Source: Spirochaetaceae bacterium (lineage in GTDB: Bacteria > Spirochaetota > Spirochaetia > WRBN01). From it: a DNA stretch of 11,720 nt. Positions 1-7,680 of the stretch are shown here, in pieces. The stretch is from positions 1-11,720 of the forward strand of contig JAHHUI010000040.1 in assembly GCA_020024055.1 (NCBI GenBank). Direction: 5' to 3'. Under the pieces are notes generated by a model, which worked only from the letters and a program-made list of their open reading frames with translations, made no database searches and was not told the DNA's origin. A program made the position numbers and the translations under genes. Numbering within the stretch: position 1 is the stretch's first letter; each line of letters begins with the position of its first letter.

Positions 1-14
1 AAATACCTCCATAT

Positions 15-35
15 CTTATATAAAAGATATATAAG
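15..35. repeat. AT-rich inverted repeat
   Basis: CTTATATA at 15-22 is the exact reverse complement of TATATAAG at 28-35, with a 5-base spacer. It could form a weak hairpin or be a binding site, but in such AT-rich DNA an 8-base arm can arise by chance. The right arm is part of a 13-base word that recurs before ftsH (2098-2110). Confidence 0.5.
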
Positions 36-95
36 TATAACCTACTAATCGAAAAAGAGATAGTTATTAGCAATAGTTTTTTCAAAAATTTAAAC

Positions 96-122
96 TTGAA
101 AATATAGGATTTCGCTTATATT
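96..122 (+). promoter_or_regulatory. weak candidate sigma-70 promoter for the GHL10 gene
   Basis: TTGAAA at 96-101 (five of six matches to the -35 consensus) is followed after 15 bases by TATATT at 117-122. The spacing is shorter than the preferred 17 and the region is AT-rich, so chance matches are likely. No better candidate was seen upstream of the gene. Confidence 0.25.
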
Positions 123-124
123 TT
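99..124. repeat. second AT-rich inverted repeat
   Basis: AAAATATA at 99-106 pairs exactly with TATATTTT at 117-124 around a 10-base loop. It overlaps the weak promoter-like hexamers at 96-122. Its function is unknown. Confidence 0.4.
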
Positions 125-230
125 TGATTGTATAAATTTTAGGGGCTTACAGCCAATTTTGTATGGCTTTAAGCGTAATTTAGACAAATTATTTTATGTT
201 CTGAACCATTTTTTTGTCGACAAATTTTTT

Positions 231-2054
231 ATGGCTGTTAAAGTGATGTCAGGTCATGGATTAATTCATTTTATTTGTATAGCAATTTTTCTTATTATGC
301 TTCAGGTTTTTGTGTATGCACTGGAGAAATCGACATCAGAGGAGAAGTCTTTTGACACTTTTTCCAGCATACGCGATGCGCGCGAATATGAAGAGCTGCG
401 CGGCGTGTGGTTGTCCACTGTGGGAAATATAGACTGGCCGATTAAAAACGGCAGCGAAGAGGATCAGAAAAATCTGCTCATTGCCTATCTAGATAAAATG
501 GTGCAGCAGAATATGAATGCTGTATTCTTTCAGGCAAAACCCACAGGTGGGGCGATGTATCCCTCTAAATATGCTCCTTTTGCTGCGGAATTTACAGGAG
601 AAGAACAAATTGAAAACCCATACAATATAGACTTTCTGGAATTTCTGATTAATGAAGCACATGCGCGCAATATAGAAGTTCATGTGTGGGTGAATCCTTT
701 CCGCATTGCCACACACAGCGATCGCAGCCGTCTTTCGCCCAAAAATTTTGGCGTGGTGTATGAGGCTTTAGATAAAGATGGCCTGGCGGGTGAAAGCAAT
801 CAGACTAACAGCATGATTACTTATGGCGGGCGATTGTATCTTGACCCCGGGCATCCCATCGCGCATGATTATGTCATTGAAGTGGTGCAGGAACTTTTAG
901 TGAATTACGATATAGATGGTATTCATTTCGATGATTATTTTTATCAATATAAAGTGGCTGGCGAGACTTGGAACGATGAAAACACATGTAGAACATCGAA
1001 GACGGGAAGGAAATTCAACTGTTCGCGCGAGGAAGGCACAGCAGGGAAAAAGGGCCTGGGTGACTGGCGCCGCGATAATATCAATCGCCTGGTAGAGCGT
1101 ATTCAAAAAGAAATTAAAGAGATTAAACCTTATGTGAAATGGGGCATCAGCCCTTTCGGAGTCTGGCGCAATGCTTTAACCCCGGAGAATAATTCTTCCA
1201 TTTTTGATTCGGAAGGCAGCCGAACGCGCGCCGGACAGACCAGCTATGACGATTTATATGCCGATGCCCGCCTGTGGTATCGCAGTGGCAGCCATTATGT
1301 GGACTATCTTGTGCCCCAGATATATTGGACACGGCATCTGCAGGCTGCCAGCTATAATGTGGTGACCGACTGGTGGATTAAAGAAGGGCGTCGCGGCGGC
1401 GTGAAAGCTGCGCTGTATATTGGCCATGCTCTGTACAAAGCAGGCAATTCAGACAATGTGGAGCCCTGGAAAGATGTGGCCACAATGGCAGAGCAGATAG
1501 AATTTAACAGAGAAGAAACAAAGAGCAATGTGGTGGCGGGATCGGTATTTTTCACCATGCATGATTTGATGGATCGTCCCGGATATCCGAATAATCTTGT
1601 CGGATATAAAATGATGAATTATGTGCGCACCAAGCTGTATAAAAATCCCAGTTTGATCCCTGTGGTCCGCGCTATGAAAGACCGCAAAGCCCCCCCGCCG
1701 GTGAAAAACCTGAAAGCGGATGTTCTCTCGGATTCAGCCGTGCGTTTAAGCTGGCAAGACAGCAGCCCTTGGAAAGTGGATCGTTATGGGCATTTAACCA
1801 GCGAGCCGGCTCGTTATTATGTTGTTTATCGCCTGCGCGAGGGCGGCGAAGTGGAAATTTTAAAAAAAGTATGGCGCCAGGCGCATAGTTATAACATTGA
1901 ATTTACCGATGGATCAGCAGAGCCAGGACAATATACTTATGCGGTGGCCAGTTTGGATCGGCTGCATAATCAAAGCAAGCTGATGCAGGTCAGCTTGCGT
2001 GTTCCTGTGCTTATTGGCCGCCAGGAATATGCTTTTGAGACACAGCGGGAATAA
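231..2054 (+). CDS. Secreted GHL10-family glycoside hydrolase (DUF187), DigH/YngK-like
   Basis: This protein is probably a periplasmic glycosidase acting on peptidoglycan glycan. The family (PF02638) includes E. coli DigH (YddW), which cuts denuded glycan strands, and Bacillus YngK. From an ATG at 231 it has 607 residues. A signal peptide spans about 1-30, with cleavage likely after VYA. The family signature RGVWLSTVGNIDWP starts near residue 57. The strand carrying the putative catalytic acids reads IDGIHFDDYFY (D234, D235), followed by KWGISPFGVWRN and VDYLVPQIYW. The last 100 or so residues look like a fibronectin-III-type beta domain (VKNLKADVLSDSAVRLSW). Two cysteines, C253 and C264, sit in a loop just after the catalytic strand and may form a disulfide. 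The start is uncertain: TTG 159 and ATG 246 share the frame and none has a good ribosome site. The substrate is inferred from the family. Confidence 0.85.
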   Translation: MAVKVMSGHGLIHFICIAIFLIMLQVFVYALEKSTSEEKSFDTFSSIRDAREYEELRGVWLSTVGNIDWPIKNGSEEDQKNLLIAYLDKMVQQNMNAVFFQAKPTGGAMYPSKYAPFAAEFTGEEQIENPYNIDFLEFLINEAHARNIEVHVWVNPFRIATHSDRSRLSPKNFGVVYEALDKDGLAGESNQTNSMITYGGRLYLDPGHPIAHDYVIEVVQELLVNYDIDGIHFDDYFYQYKVAGETWNDENTCRTSKTGRKFNCSREEGTAGKKGLGDWRRDNINRLVERIQKEIKEIKPYVKWGISPFGVWRNALTPENNSSIFDSEGSRTRAGQTSYDDLYADARLWYRSGSHYVDYLVPQIYWTRHLQAASYNVVTDWWIKEGRRGGVKAALYIGHALYKAGNSDNVEPWKDVATMAEQIEFNREETKSNVVAGSVFFTMHDLMDRPGYPNNLVGYKMMNYVRTKLYKNPSLIPVVRAMKDRKAPPPVKNLKADVLSDSAVRLSWQDSSPWKVDRYGHLTSEPARYYVVYRLREGGEVEILKKVWRQAHSYNIEFTDGSAEPGQYTYAVASLDRLHNQSKLMQVSLRVPVLIGRQEYAFETQRE

Positions 2055-2057
2055 TTT

Positions 2058-2080
2058 CCTCTATGATTCTTAGGGGTTTT
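2058..2080 (+). terminator. probable rho-independent terminator of the GHL10 gene
   Basis: Four bases after the stop codon, CCTCTA (2058-2063) pairs with TAGGGG (2071-2076) with one G-T wobble around a 7-base loop, followed by TTTT at 2077-2080. The stem and T tract are both short, so termination may be partial. The position, directly after a gene and before a separate transcription unit, supports the call. Confidence 0.45.
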
Positions 2081-2106
2081 GTAGTATTGTGAGAGCAATA
2101 TATAAG
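2079..2106 (+). promoter_or_regulatory. candidate promoter for the ftsH unit
   Basis: TTGTAG at 2079-2084 and TATAAG at 2101-2106 are separated by 16 bases and resemble a sigma-70 promoter. The -10 element sits in a 13-base word, ATATATAAGTATA (2098-2110), that also occurs at 27-39. The -35 match is weak and overlaps the T tract of the preceding hairpin, so the call is tentative. Confidence 0.35.
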
Positions 2107-2158
2107 TATATTTGATAAATTGGCTGAGAATTATAAATAAAGGATAGGAAAGTTGGAG

Positions 2159-4078
2159 ATGCAGGAAAAGCGCTATCAGAAAGACAGAGGCGAAAAAGAA
2201 AACGGCACACGCCAGAATGCCCCCAAAAAGATGGGCAATCGCACCGCTATTTTTTTTGTATTTATGCTCATTTTAGCCATCATGGGCGGAGTGATGATGA
2301 GCGGCCGTCAGCAAGAGCAGGTTTTGCCGTATTCTTCCTTTTTGGAATATTTGTCTAAAGAACAGGTGAAAACCGCGCGTGTGGTGAATCAGTCGCAGAT
2401 TGTCGGTGAATTGAAAAGCGGCGCCAGCAAAGTGGCTCGTTATCGCACCACCATTCCCTATCCAGACTGGAATCTGATCGATCGCCTGAAAGATGCCGGT
2501 GTGATCATCGACACAGGGGCCAGTTATAATGTGGGCGGTATGCTAGTCAGCCTTTTGCCCTGGCTGGTGCTGCTGCTAATATTTTGGCGTATGTTTTCCA
2601 ATATGCAAAAAAATGTCTCGGGCAATTCGCCCTTCAGTTTTGGTGAAAGCCGCGCGCGTCGCTATGACGAAAACCAGAAGAAAATTACCTTTGCCGATGT
2701 GGCCGGGCAAATAGAGCCAAAGCAGGAATTGATGGAAGTGGTCGACTTCCTGAAAGACCCCAAGAGATTTGAAGATATTGGGGCACGCATTCCGCGCGGG
2801 ATTTTGCTTGTGGGCTATCCGGGAACCGGAAAAACCCTGCTTGGCCGGGCGGTGGCCGGCGAGGCGGGTGTGCCTTTTTTCAGTATTTCAGGTTCAGATT
2901 TTATTGAAATGTTTGCTGGTGTGGGTGCCAGTCGTGTGCGCGATTTATTCCGCAAAGGCCGTGAATCCGCCCCTTGTATCATTTTTATTGATGAAATTGA
3001 TGCGGTGGGCCGCGCGCGCGGATCGGGCCTGGGCGGCACGCATGACGAAAGAGAGCAGACACTCAATCAAATGCTGGTGGAAATGGATGGCTTTGAAGGC
3101 TATTCTGGGGTGATTGTCCTGGCGGCAACCAACCGCCCTGATGTTTTAGACCCCGCCCTGCTGCGCCCGGGGCGTTTTGACCGCCAGGTGACCATTGACC
3201 TGCCGGATGTGAAAGAAAGAGAAGAGATTTTGAAATTGCATGCCTCGAAGGTGAAGATGGCAAGCGATGTAGACTTGGCCCGCGTGGCAAAGTCTTCCCC
3301 GGGGGCCAGCGGTGCTGATTTGGCCAATATTGTGAACGAGGCAGCATTGCTGGCCGCGCGCGACAATCGCAAAGAAGTGATTGAGACTGATATTGATGAG
3401 GCTGTGGATAAATCCTTCATGGGTGTGGCGCGGCGCAGCCGGGCAATGACACGCAAAGAATTGAAATTGACCGCTTATCATGAAGCCGGGCATGCACTGC
3501 TTCACTATTATCTGGAAAATGCCGACCCTATACGCAAGGTGACAATTGTGCCGCGCGGGCGCGCCCTTGGGGTGACATTCAGTCTGCCGGAAAAAGATGT
3601 GTATGCACATACATCTGACTGGTATTTCGATCGCCTGGTTATTATGTTCGGTGGCTATGCAGCCGAGATGCTGATTTATGGCGCGACCACCAGCGGAGCG
3701 CAGGGCGATATCAGCCAGGCCACGTCTATTGTGCGGCGCATGGTGTGTGAATGGGGCATGGGCGAAAATGTGGGCACCATTGCCTGGGGTAATGACAATG
3801 AACCGCTGTTTTTGGGCAAAGAGCTGGCCATGCGCCACAGCTATTCCGAACACACGGCCGCGGCTATTGACCGTGACATGAAGAATATTATCGACAAGGC
3901 ACGCTCAAAGGCCATGGAGCTTTTAACAAAGCACCGCGACCAGTTGGAGAAGCTGACAAGCCTGCTTTTGGAAAAGGAGACATTGAACGATGCAGAGATT
4001 CGACAGCACTTGGATCTTCCCGCACGCAAGCAGAATGAAGACACCGAAATGGCTTTCCCTCCTGCTTCTGCTGACTAA
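2159..4078 (+). CDS. ftsH: ATP-dependent zinc metalloprotease FtsH
   Basis: FtsH is a hexameric inner-membrane AAA+ protease that extracts and degrades misfolded membrane proteins and short-lived cytoplasmic regulators. From ATG 2159 the protein has 639 residues, close to the E. coli length. Two membrane helices (about 30-47 and 126-146) flank a periplasmic domain. The AAA module shows Walker A GYPGTGKT (219-226), pore motif FAG (252-254), Walker B with D278 and E279, and the second region of homology ending LLRPGRFDRQ. The protease domain has HEAGH (H441, E442, H445), and D517 in GAQGDISQAT as the likely third zinc ligand. Two details are unusual: Walker A has Tyr where nearly all family members have Pro, and the pore has Ala for Val. 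TTG 2153 is an alternative start; AGGA precedes each start (2146-2149 for the ATG, 2141-2144 for the TTG). The 3' end overlaps the next gene by 44 bases. Confidence 0.97.
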   Translation: MQEKRYQKDRGEKENGTRQNAPKKMGNRTAIFFVFMLILAIMGGVMMSGRQQEQVLPYSSFLEYLSKEQVKTARVVNQSQIVGELKSGASKVARYRTTIPYPDWNLIDRLKDAGVIIDTGASYNVGGMLVSLLPWLVLLLIFWRMFSNMQKNVSGNSPFSFGESRARRYDENQKKITFADVAGQIEPKQELMEVVDFLKDPKRFEDIGARIPRGILLVGYPGTGKTLLGRAVAGEAGVPFFSISGSDFIEMFAGVGASRVRDLFRKGRESAPCIIFIDEIDAVGRARGSGLGGTHDEREQTLNQMLVEMDGFEGYSGVIVLAATNRPDVLDPALLRPGRFDRQVTIDLPDVKEREEILKLHASKVKMASDVDLARVAKSSPGASGADLANIVNEAALLAARDNRKEVIETDIDEAVDKSFMGVARRSRAMTRKELKLTAYHEAGHALLHYYLENADPIRKVTIVPRGRALGVTFSLPEKDVYAHTSDWYFDRLVIMFGGYAAEMLIYGATTSGAQGDISQATSIVRRMVCEWGMGENVGTIAWGNDNEPLFLGKELAMRHSYSEHTAAAIDRDMKNIIDKARSKAMELLTKHRDQLEKLTSLLLEKETLNDAEIRQHLDLPARKQNEDTEMAFPPASAD

Positions 4079-5762
4079 TGTCAGTATATCTGCTGTATAT
4101 GCTCAGAATGAGCGATTTGAAGAAAAAGATCGCAAGCTAGGTGATATTTATATGCGCTATGCCAAGCAGGCTTATGATGATGGTGTCTATGATAGAGTGG
4201 AGTCTCTTTTAGCCCAGGCCACGGAATTCTCCTCTATCAGCCGAGATTATTATGTGCTCTCTGGCCTGATGGCGCAGCGTTCGCGCGATTTGAAGGCAGA
4301 ATTAGATTATTTTGTGAAAGCCTATCGCATGCCCGAGGTGAACAGCTATTTTGAAGATAAATTTATTGAAGGGCGTATTTTCCAGCTGTTTTACACCATG
4401 CGCCGCTATAAAGAATTAGTAGAAGACTATGAACGCAGCGCGGTGGAATTCGAATTTTCCGTCACGCCAGAGCGCGATTTATATTATCTTTTGACCCTGA
4501 ACATGCAGGAAAGAAAGAGCGAGCTGGCCAACATTGGCGAAAAACTGTTCCAGACATATTCCTATGATGTGCGTTTTTATATGCCTATGTTTACGCAGTC
4601 CAATTTTGTGGAAGTGTATCTGCCCAGATTCCGCCAGCTTTCTTATTATGCCGCCGACACCAGCCCCCAAAAGCTTACTGATCTTGAGCGTTCAATTTTC
4701 CTGGCTTCTGTGCGCCGTGTGGACAATTTGCAGCTTCAAAAAGAGATTTTGGATGCGGCCTTTGTTTGGCTGAAGGATGATGTGAATTATCGCAATTATG
4801 TGCGCAGCATTGATATGTTTGTGCCAGAAGTGCGGCCTGAAGATCAGCTGAATTCGCTCTTTATCGACAAATCTTTGCTCACAGAAGATCAACTGAAAGA
4901 CCTGGTGGAAGCAGGAAGCGGTAAAATTGGCTATGATACCAATTTAGATGGCATTCCTGATCAGCTGGGGTTTTTCGACGGGGCAAACGGATATTGGACT
5001 TATGATTTTAATCAAGACGGTATTCCCGAATATCGTATTGATATTAAAAACGGACGCATTGAATATATCAGCGAACAGCGCAGCAATATGTTTTTTGAAT
5101 GGACATTCACGCGCTATCCTTATGTGAAAAATTTGCAGATTACGCAAAAGCCCGACAACAAAAACCTGCCTGTGCGCCGTCTGGTATATCATGTTCTGCA
5201 AAGTTCGCTGAAGCTGGACACAGGAAAAACCGTGGAAATTATCGATCAATGGGTGCCTATTCCTTTGTTTACACAGACCACTGGACTGCCCGAGCTGTGG
5301 CAGATTTTGCAGCACAGCTCTCAGCTGGATGAATATTATAATAATGTGTATTTCAGAAAAAATATGATTCGCGGCGGTGCCATTTATCGTGTCTTGGAAG
5401 ATACTTTGAGCCGGGGATATTTCGACAGACTGCTGGTGATAGAGGACTGGAAAGTTGTCTATGGACAAAGAGACCTGCGCAATAGCGGGCGTTTTGATGT
5501 ATATGAATATTATGATAATGGCGTTTGGCAGGGCTTGGCCTATTTGCCTGAAGAAGATGCCAATCCCTCTTATTATGAAAACTGGACAGATCAGGTAGAG
5601 ATTAAAATTTGGCTTTTTGACAAGAGCCAATATGTCGGTGCCTACAGCATTGAAGATCGCACCGAAGGCAAGATGCAGGTGGAGGCCATTGTGCGCCGCC
5701 AGATGACACCGCAGGAGCTGCTGCACTGGAAAAACAATTATATGCCTAAATTTAAAGAATGA
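4035..5762 (+). CDS. Secreted protein with TPR-like helices and paired DxNxDG calcium-loop-like motifs, function unknown
   Basis: I do not recognise a characterised homologue. From ATG 4035 the product has 575 residues with a clear signal peptide (MKTPKWLSLLLLL, likely cut after VYA at 23), so it is probably periplasmic or outer-membrane associated. Residues 24 to about 230 are helical and TPR-like (DIYMRYAKQAYDDGVYDRVESL, then DYYVLSGLMAQRSRDLKAEL). At 301-309 (DTNLDGIPD) and 324-332 (DFNQDGIPE) are two loops with the D-x-N-x-D-G spacing of EF-hand, dockerin or thrombospondin-3 calcium sites. The rest is rich in aromatic residues and probably beta-structured. The frame stays open up to 3990, but the signal peptide favours 4035. 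It starts inside ftsH (44-base overlap) and its stop overlaps the next start as ATGA, which suggests translational coupling. Calcium binding is inferred from the motif alone. Confidence 0.8.
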   Translation: MKTPKWLSLLLLLTNVSISAVYAQNERFEEKDRKLGDIYMRYAKQAYDDGVYDRVESLLAQATEFSSISRDYYVLSGLMAQRSRDLKAELDYFVKAYRMPEVNSYFEDKFIEGRIFQLFYTMRRYKELVEDYERSAVEFEFSVTPERDLYYLLTLNMQERKSELANIGEKLFQTYSYDVRFYMPMFTQSNFVEVYLPRFRQLSYYAADTSPQKLTDLERSIFLASVRRVDNLQLQKEILDAAFVWLKDDVNYRNYVRSIDMFVPEVRPEDQLNSLFIDKSLLTEDQLKDLVEAGSGKIGYDTNLDGIPDQLGFFDGANGYWTYDFNQDGIPEYRIDIKNGRIEYISEQRSNMFFEWTFTRYPYVKNLQITQKPDNKNLPVRRLVYHVLQSSLKLDTGKTVEIIDQWVPIPLFTQTTGLPELWQILQHSSQLDEYYNNVYFRKNMIRGGAIYRVLEDTLSRGYFDRLLVIEDWKVVYGQRDLRNSGRFDVYEYYDNGVWQGLAYLPEEDANPSYYENWTDQVEIKIWLFDKSQYVGAYSIEDRTEGKMQVEAIVRRQMTPQELLHWKNNYMPKFKE

Positions 5763-7519
5763 AAAAATCGTCTGCTGCGTGTTTTGTATCATGTTTCTTT
5801 GCTCTGTGCTTATGTGTTTTGCTTTGGGCATGCCATACAATAGACGGCGCACGCACCTATAGCCTGGATGCCAGGCAGACCTGGGGCGCGCAGCGCAATA
5901 TGCCCGCACTCAATGAGCAGCTTTTAGAAAAAAACCCCGTCTTATATTATCAGCTGGCGCATGAAAGCGGCCGCTCCCCCGATACGCAAAAAATTATTGA
6001 ATCCTTGGAAAATCTGCTTATCGGCGAAGAAGCAAAGTCTTCGGCCTATCGCCGCCTGGGTTATCTGCAAAGCCTTTATGCCCTGGGGGCCGCCGGCGAG
6101 AAAGAGGTGCATCAGGCAAAAATCGATTTTGTGCGTGAAATCGCCCAGGATTTCAGCCCCGGTGTCGCCATTGCTATGCTGGGCAGCTTTATTCCCCTTT
6201 CTTCGCTCAATAATGCAGATCGCAGTTTTTTTGAAAATGTGGCCCATCAAAACGGTATTCATATTCCCGGAAGCCGTGCAGGCGGCCTGGGGGAATTGAG
6301 CAAAAAAGATTGGTTCGATGGTGTGGTCACTGTGTGGGTGCGTGCCGGATATTTGATGCAGCAGGGTTTGTCTTTTCCTAAAATCAGCCTGGGCACGGGC
6401 TTTTTTATAGACAAACAAGGCTATCTGGTGACAAATTATCATGTCATTGCGCCTTATGTCGAGCGTGCATCATACAGCGGATTTTCGGAAATTACCATTG
6501 AGCCGGCGGGCAGCAAAACAGGCCGGCGCATGAATGTGCGCGTGATAGGATACAGCAAAGAAACCGATTTGGCTCTGTTGAAGGTGGATGACTATGTGCC
6601 GCAGGTCACATTTTCCTTTGCCGATAAGGCCGATGTGCACACAGGCGATCGTGTGTATGCCTTGGGTTCTCCCGGGGGCCAGACAGAAACATTGACCAGC
6701 GGCCTGGTCTCGCATACAGAGCGGCGCATGATCATGCCTATCGGCAATGTGATACAGCTGGATGCAGCGGTGAATCCAGGCAATTCGGGCGGGCCCATGC
6801 TCAATGATGCGGGCAATATTGCTGGGGTGATCTTTGCCACGCATACGTCTTTTCAGGGCCTGAGCTTTGCCCTGTCCACCGATACCGTGCGAGCGGTTTT
6901 GCCCCTGCTGATGATGGCCGAAGGCAAGGCAGCTGCGCTGCCTTTTGTGGGTCTTGGCATGACAGAAGTGGAAAATGGCGTAGAGGCCAGCCTGGTGATG
7001 AGCGGGTCGCTGATAGAGCGCGCCGGATTCACCAGCGGAGCTTCTTTATTAGAAGTGGCTGGGGTTTTTGCCGGAACGCAGGATCAGGTCTTTGCCGATT
7101 TGCAGCTGGGCCTGCTGCGTTGCTTTGCCAATACGCTGACAAGAATTGTGCTGCGCCAGGACGATAAAACTCAGGAAGTGACTGTGCGCCTGGCGCGGCG
7201 CAGCAATCGCCCAGCATTGGATGTGATCCGCACCACGCCTATCTTTGCCCTGTATGGTCCCATGTTTGGCATGGTGCTGCGGCCGCTGAGCAATCGCATG
7301 ATGTTTGTGCAGCGTGTATATCCTGGGTCACAGGCCGCCATGGCCGGAATTAAGCCTAAAGATACACTTGTTATCTATCAGACGATGCTCTCTTCTGCCG
7401 AAGGGCAAAAGCAGCCTTCAGCCTTGGTCAGCATTTTTCGTGTCACCCTGGAAACAGATGCCGGCATGCCCAGAAATATGGTTTTGGGCGGGGCGCTGGA
7501 TGCAAATTATTGGCTGTGA
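5759..7519 (+). CDS. Lipoprotein HtrA-like (S1C) serine protease with N-terminal helical domain and degenerate PDZ-like tail
   Basis: The 586-residue product is probably a lipid-anchored periplasmic serine protease. Its signal peptide is Cys-rich and ends in LLWAC, giving a relaxed lipobox with C25 as the lipidated residue. Residues 26 to about 200 are helical and unrecognised. A trypsin-like domain of about 200-385 follows, with the triad complete: H228 (TNYHV), D270 (ETDLALLKV) and S343 (NPGNSGGP). Two regions after it, about 390-465 (ending MSGSLIERAGFTSGASLLEV) and 490-545 (VYPGSQAAMAGIKPKDTLV), look like diverged PDZ domains. It is only distantly similar to the second HtrA in this window, and the N-terminal domain sets it apart from DegP or DegS. 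The start overlaps the preceding stop as ATGA, so the two are very likely co-translated. Intact catalytic residues argue against a pseudoenzyme. The substrate is unknown. Confidence 0.85.
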   Translation: MKKSSAACFVSCFFALCLCVLLWACHTIDGARTYSLDARQTWGAQRNMPALNEQLLEKNPVLYYQLAHESGRSPDTQKIIESLENLLIGEEAKSSAYRRLGYLQSLYALGAAGEKEVHQAKIDFVREIAQDFSPGVAIAMLGSFIPLSSLNNADRSFFENVAHQNGIHIPGSRAGGLGELSKKDWFDGVVTVWVRAGYLMQQGLSFPKISLGTGFFIDKQGYLVTNYHVIAPYVERASYSGFSEITIEPAGSKTGRRMNVRVIGYSKETDLALLKVDDYVPQVTFSFADKADVHTGDRVYALGSPGGQTETLTSGLVSHTERRMIMPIGNVIQLDAAVNPGNSGGPMLNDAGNIAGVIFATHTSFQGLSFALSTDTVRAVLPLLMMAEGKAAALPFVGLGMTEVENGVEASLVMSGSLIERAGFTSGASLLEVAGVFAGTQDQVFADLQLGLLRCFANTLTRIVLRQDDKTQEVTVRLARRSNRPALDVIRTTPIFALYGPMFGMVLRPLSNRMMFVQRVYPGSQAAMAGIKPKDTLVIYQTMLSSAEGQKQPSALVSIFRVTLETDAGMPRNMVLGGALDANYWL

Positions 7520-7534
7520 TACAAATTGCCCATG

Positions 7535-7564
7535 TTGACAAAGACGCAAAATTTCCGCTAGAGT
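7535..7564 (+). promoter_or_regulatory. sigma-70 promoter of tRNA-Val
   Basis: A perfect -35 hexamer TTGACA at 7535-7540 is followed after 18 bases by TAGAGT at 7559-7564. The tRNA begins 13 bases after the -10 element. The arrangement matches the promoter of tRNA-His at the right end of the window (TTGACA, 18 bases, TATAGT), which supports both. Confidence 0.7.
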
Positions 7565-7576
7565 GTGCCTGTTTAA

Positions 7577-7650
7577 GGACGGCTAGCTCAGTTGGTTAGA
7601 GTACATGCTTGACATGCATGGGGTCGGCAGTTCGAGCCTGCCGCTGTCCA
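7577..7650 (+). tRNA. tRNA-Val (anticodon GAC)
   Basis: The cloverleaf is complete. Acceptor arms GGACGGC (7577-7583) and GCTGTCC (7643-7649) pair with one G-T wobble. The D arm is GCTC/GAGT and the anticodon stem is CATGC/GCATG with loop TTGACAT, which gives anticodon GAC and reads GUC and GUU valine codons. The T arm is GGCAG TTCGAGC CTGCC. The discriminator is A at 7650 and no CCA is encoded, so the tail must be added by nucleotidyltransferase. It lies alone between two protein genes with its own promoter. A T-rich stretch (7651-7664) follows and may help end transcription. Confidence 0.95.
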
Positions 7651-7652
7651 TT

Positions 7653-7680
7653 TTGTATTTTTCTTAATGTGCAGTATAAT
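7653..7680 (+). promoter_or_regulatory. promoter of the OmpA-family gene
   Basis: A perfect -10 hexamer TATAAT lies at 7675-7680, with TTGTAT at 7653-7658 as a partial -35 at 16-base spacing. It begins just after the tRNA-Val 3' end and would start transcription near 7687, leaving a leader of about 70 bases before the GTG start at 7756. Confidence 0.55.

Larger units (their letters stand above)
1..230. other. AT-rich leader region before the first gene
   Basis: This stretch is much richer in A and T than the rest of the window and has no convincing coding sequence. It contains two AT inverted repeats and weak promoter-like hexamers (listed separately). An in-frame TTG at 159 would extend the downstream gene by 24 codons into it. 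The only Shine-Dalgarno-like sequence nearby, AGGGG at 141-145, lies 13 bases from that TTG, which is longer than usual. I treat most of the region as an intergenic leader, though the true start of the first gene may lie inside it. Confidence 0.6.

Noticed and set aside
3146..3853. Open frame of 235 codons on the - strand inside ftsH
   Set aside because: The + strand encodes the highly conserved FtsH protease domain here; the - strand translation shows no motif.
3990..4034. Extension of the gene after ftsH back to an ATG at 3990
   Set aside because: It would put 15 residues before a classic signal peptide that starts at ATG 4035, and would lengthen the overlap with ftsH without a visible ribosome site.
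4944..5909. Open frame of 321 codons on the - strand across the 4035 and 5759 genes
   Set aside because: It spans the junction of two well-supported + strand genes, has an Ile/Phe/His-heavy composition and no domain or ribosome site, so it is a shadow frame.
7603..7620. Inverted repeat CATGC...GCATG between the lipoprotein protease and OmpA-family genes
   Set aside because: It is the anticodon stem of tRNA-Val, not an independent element.
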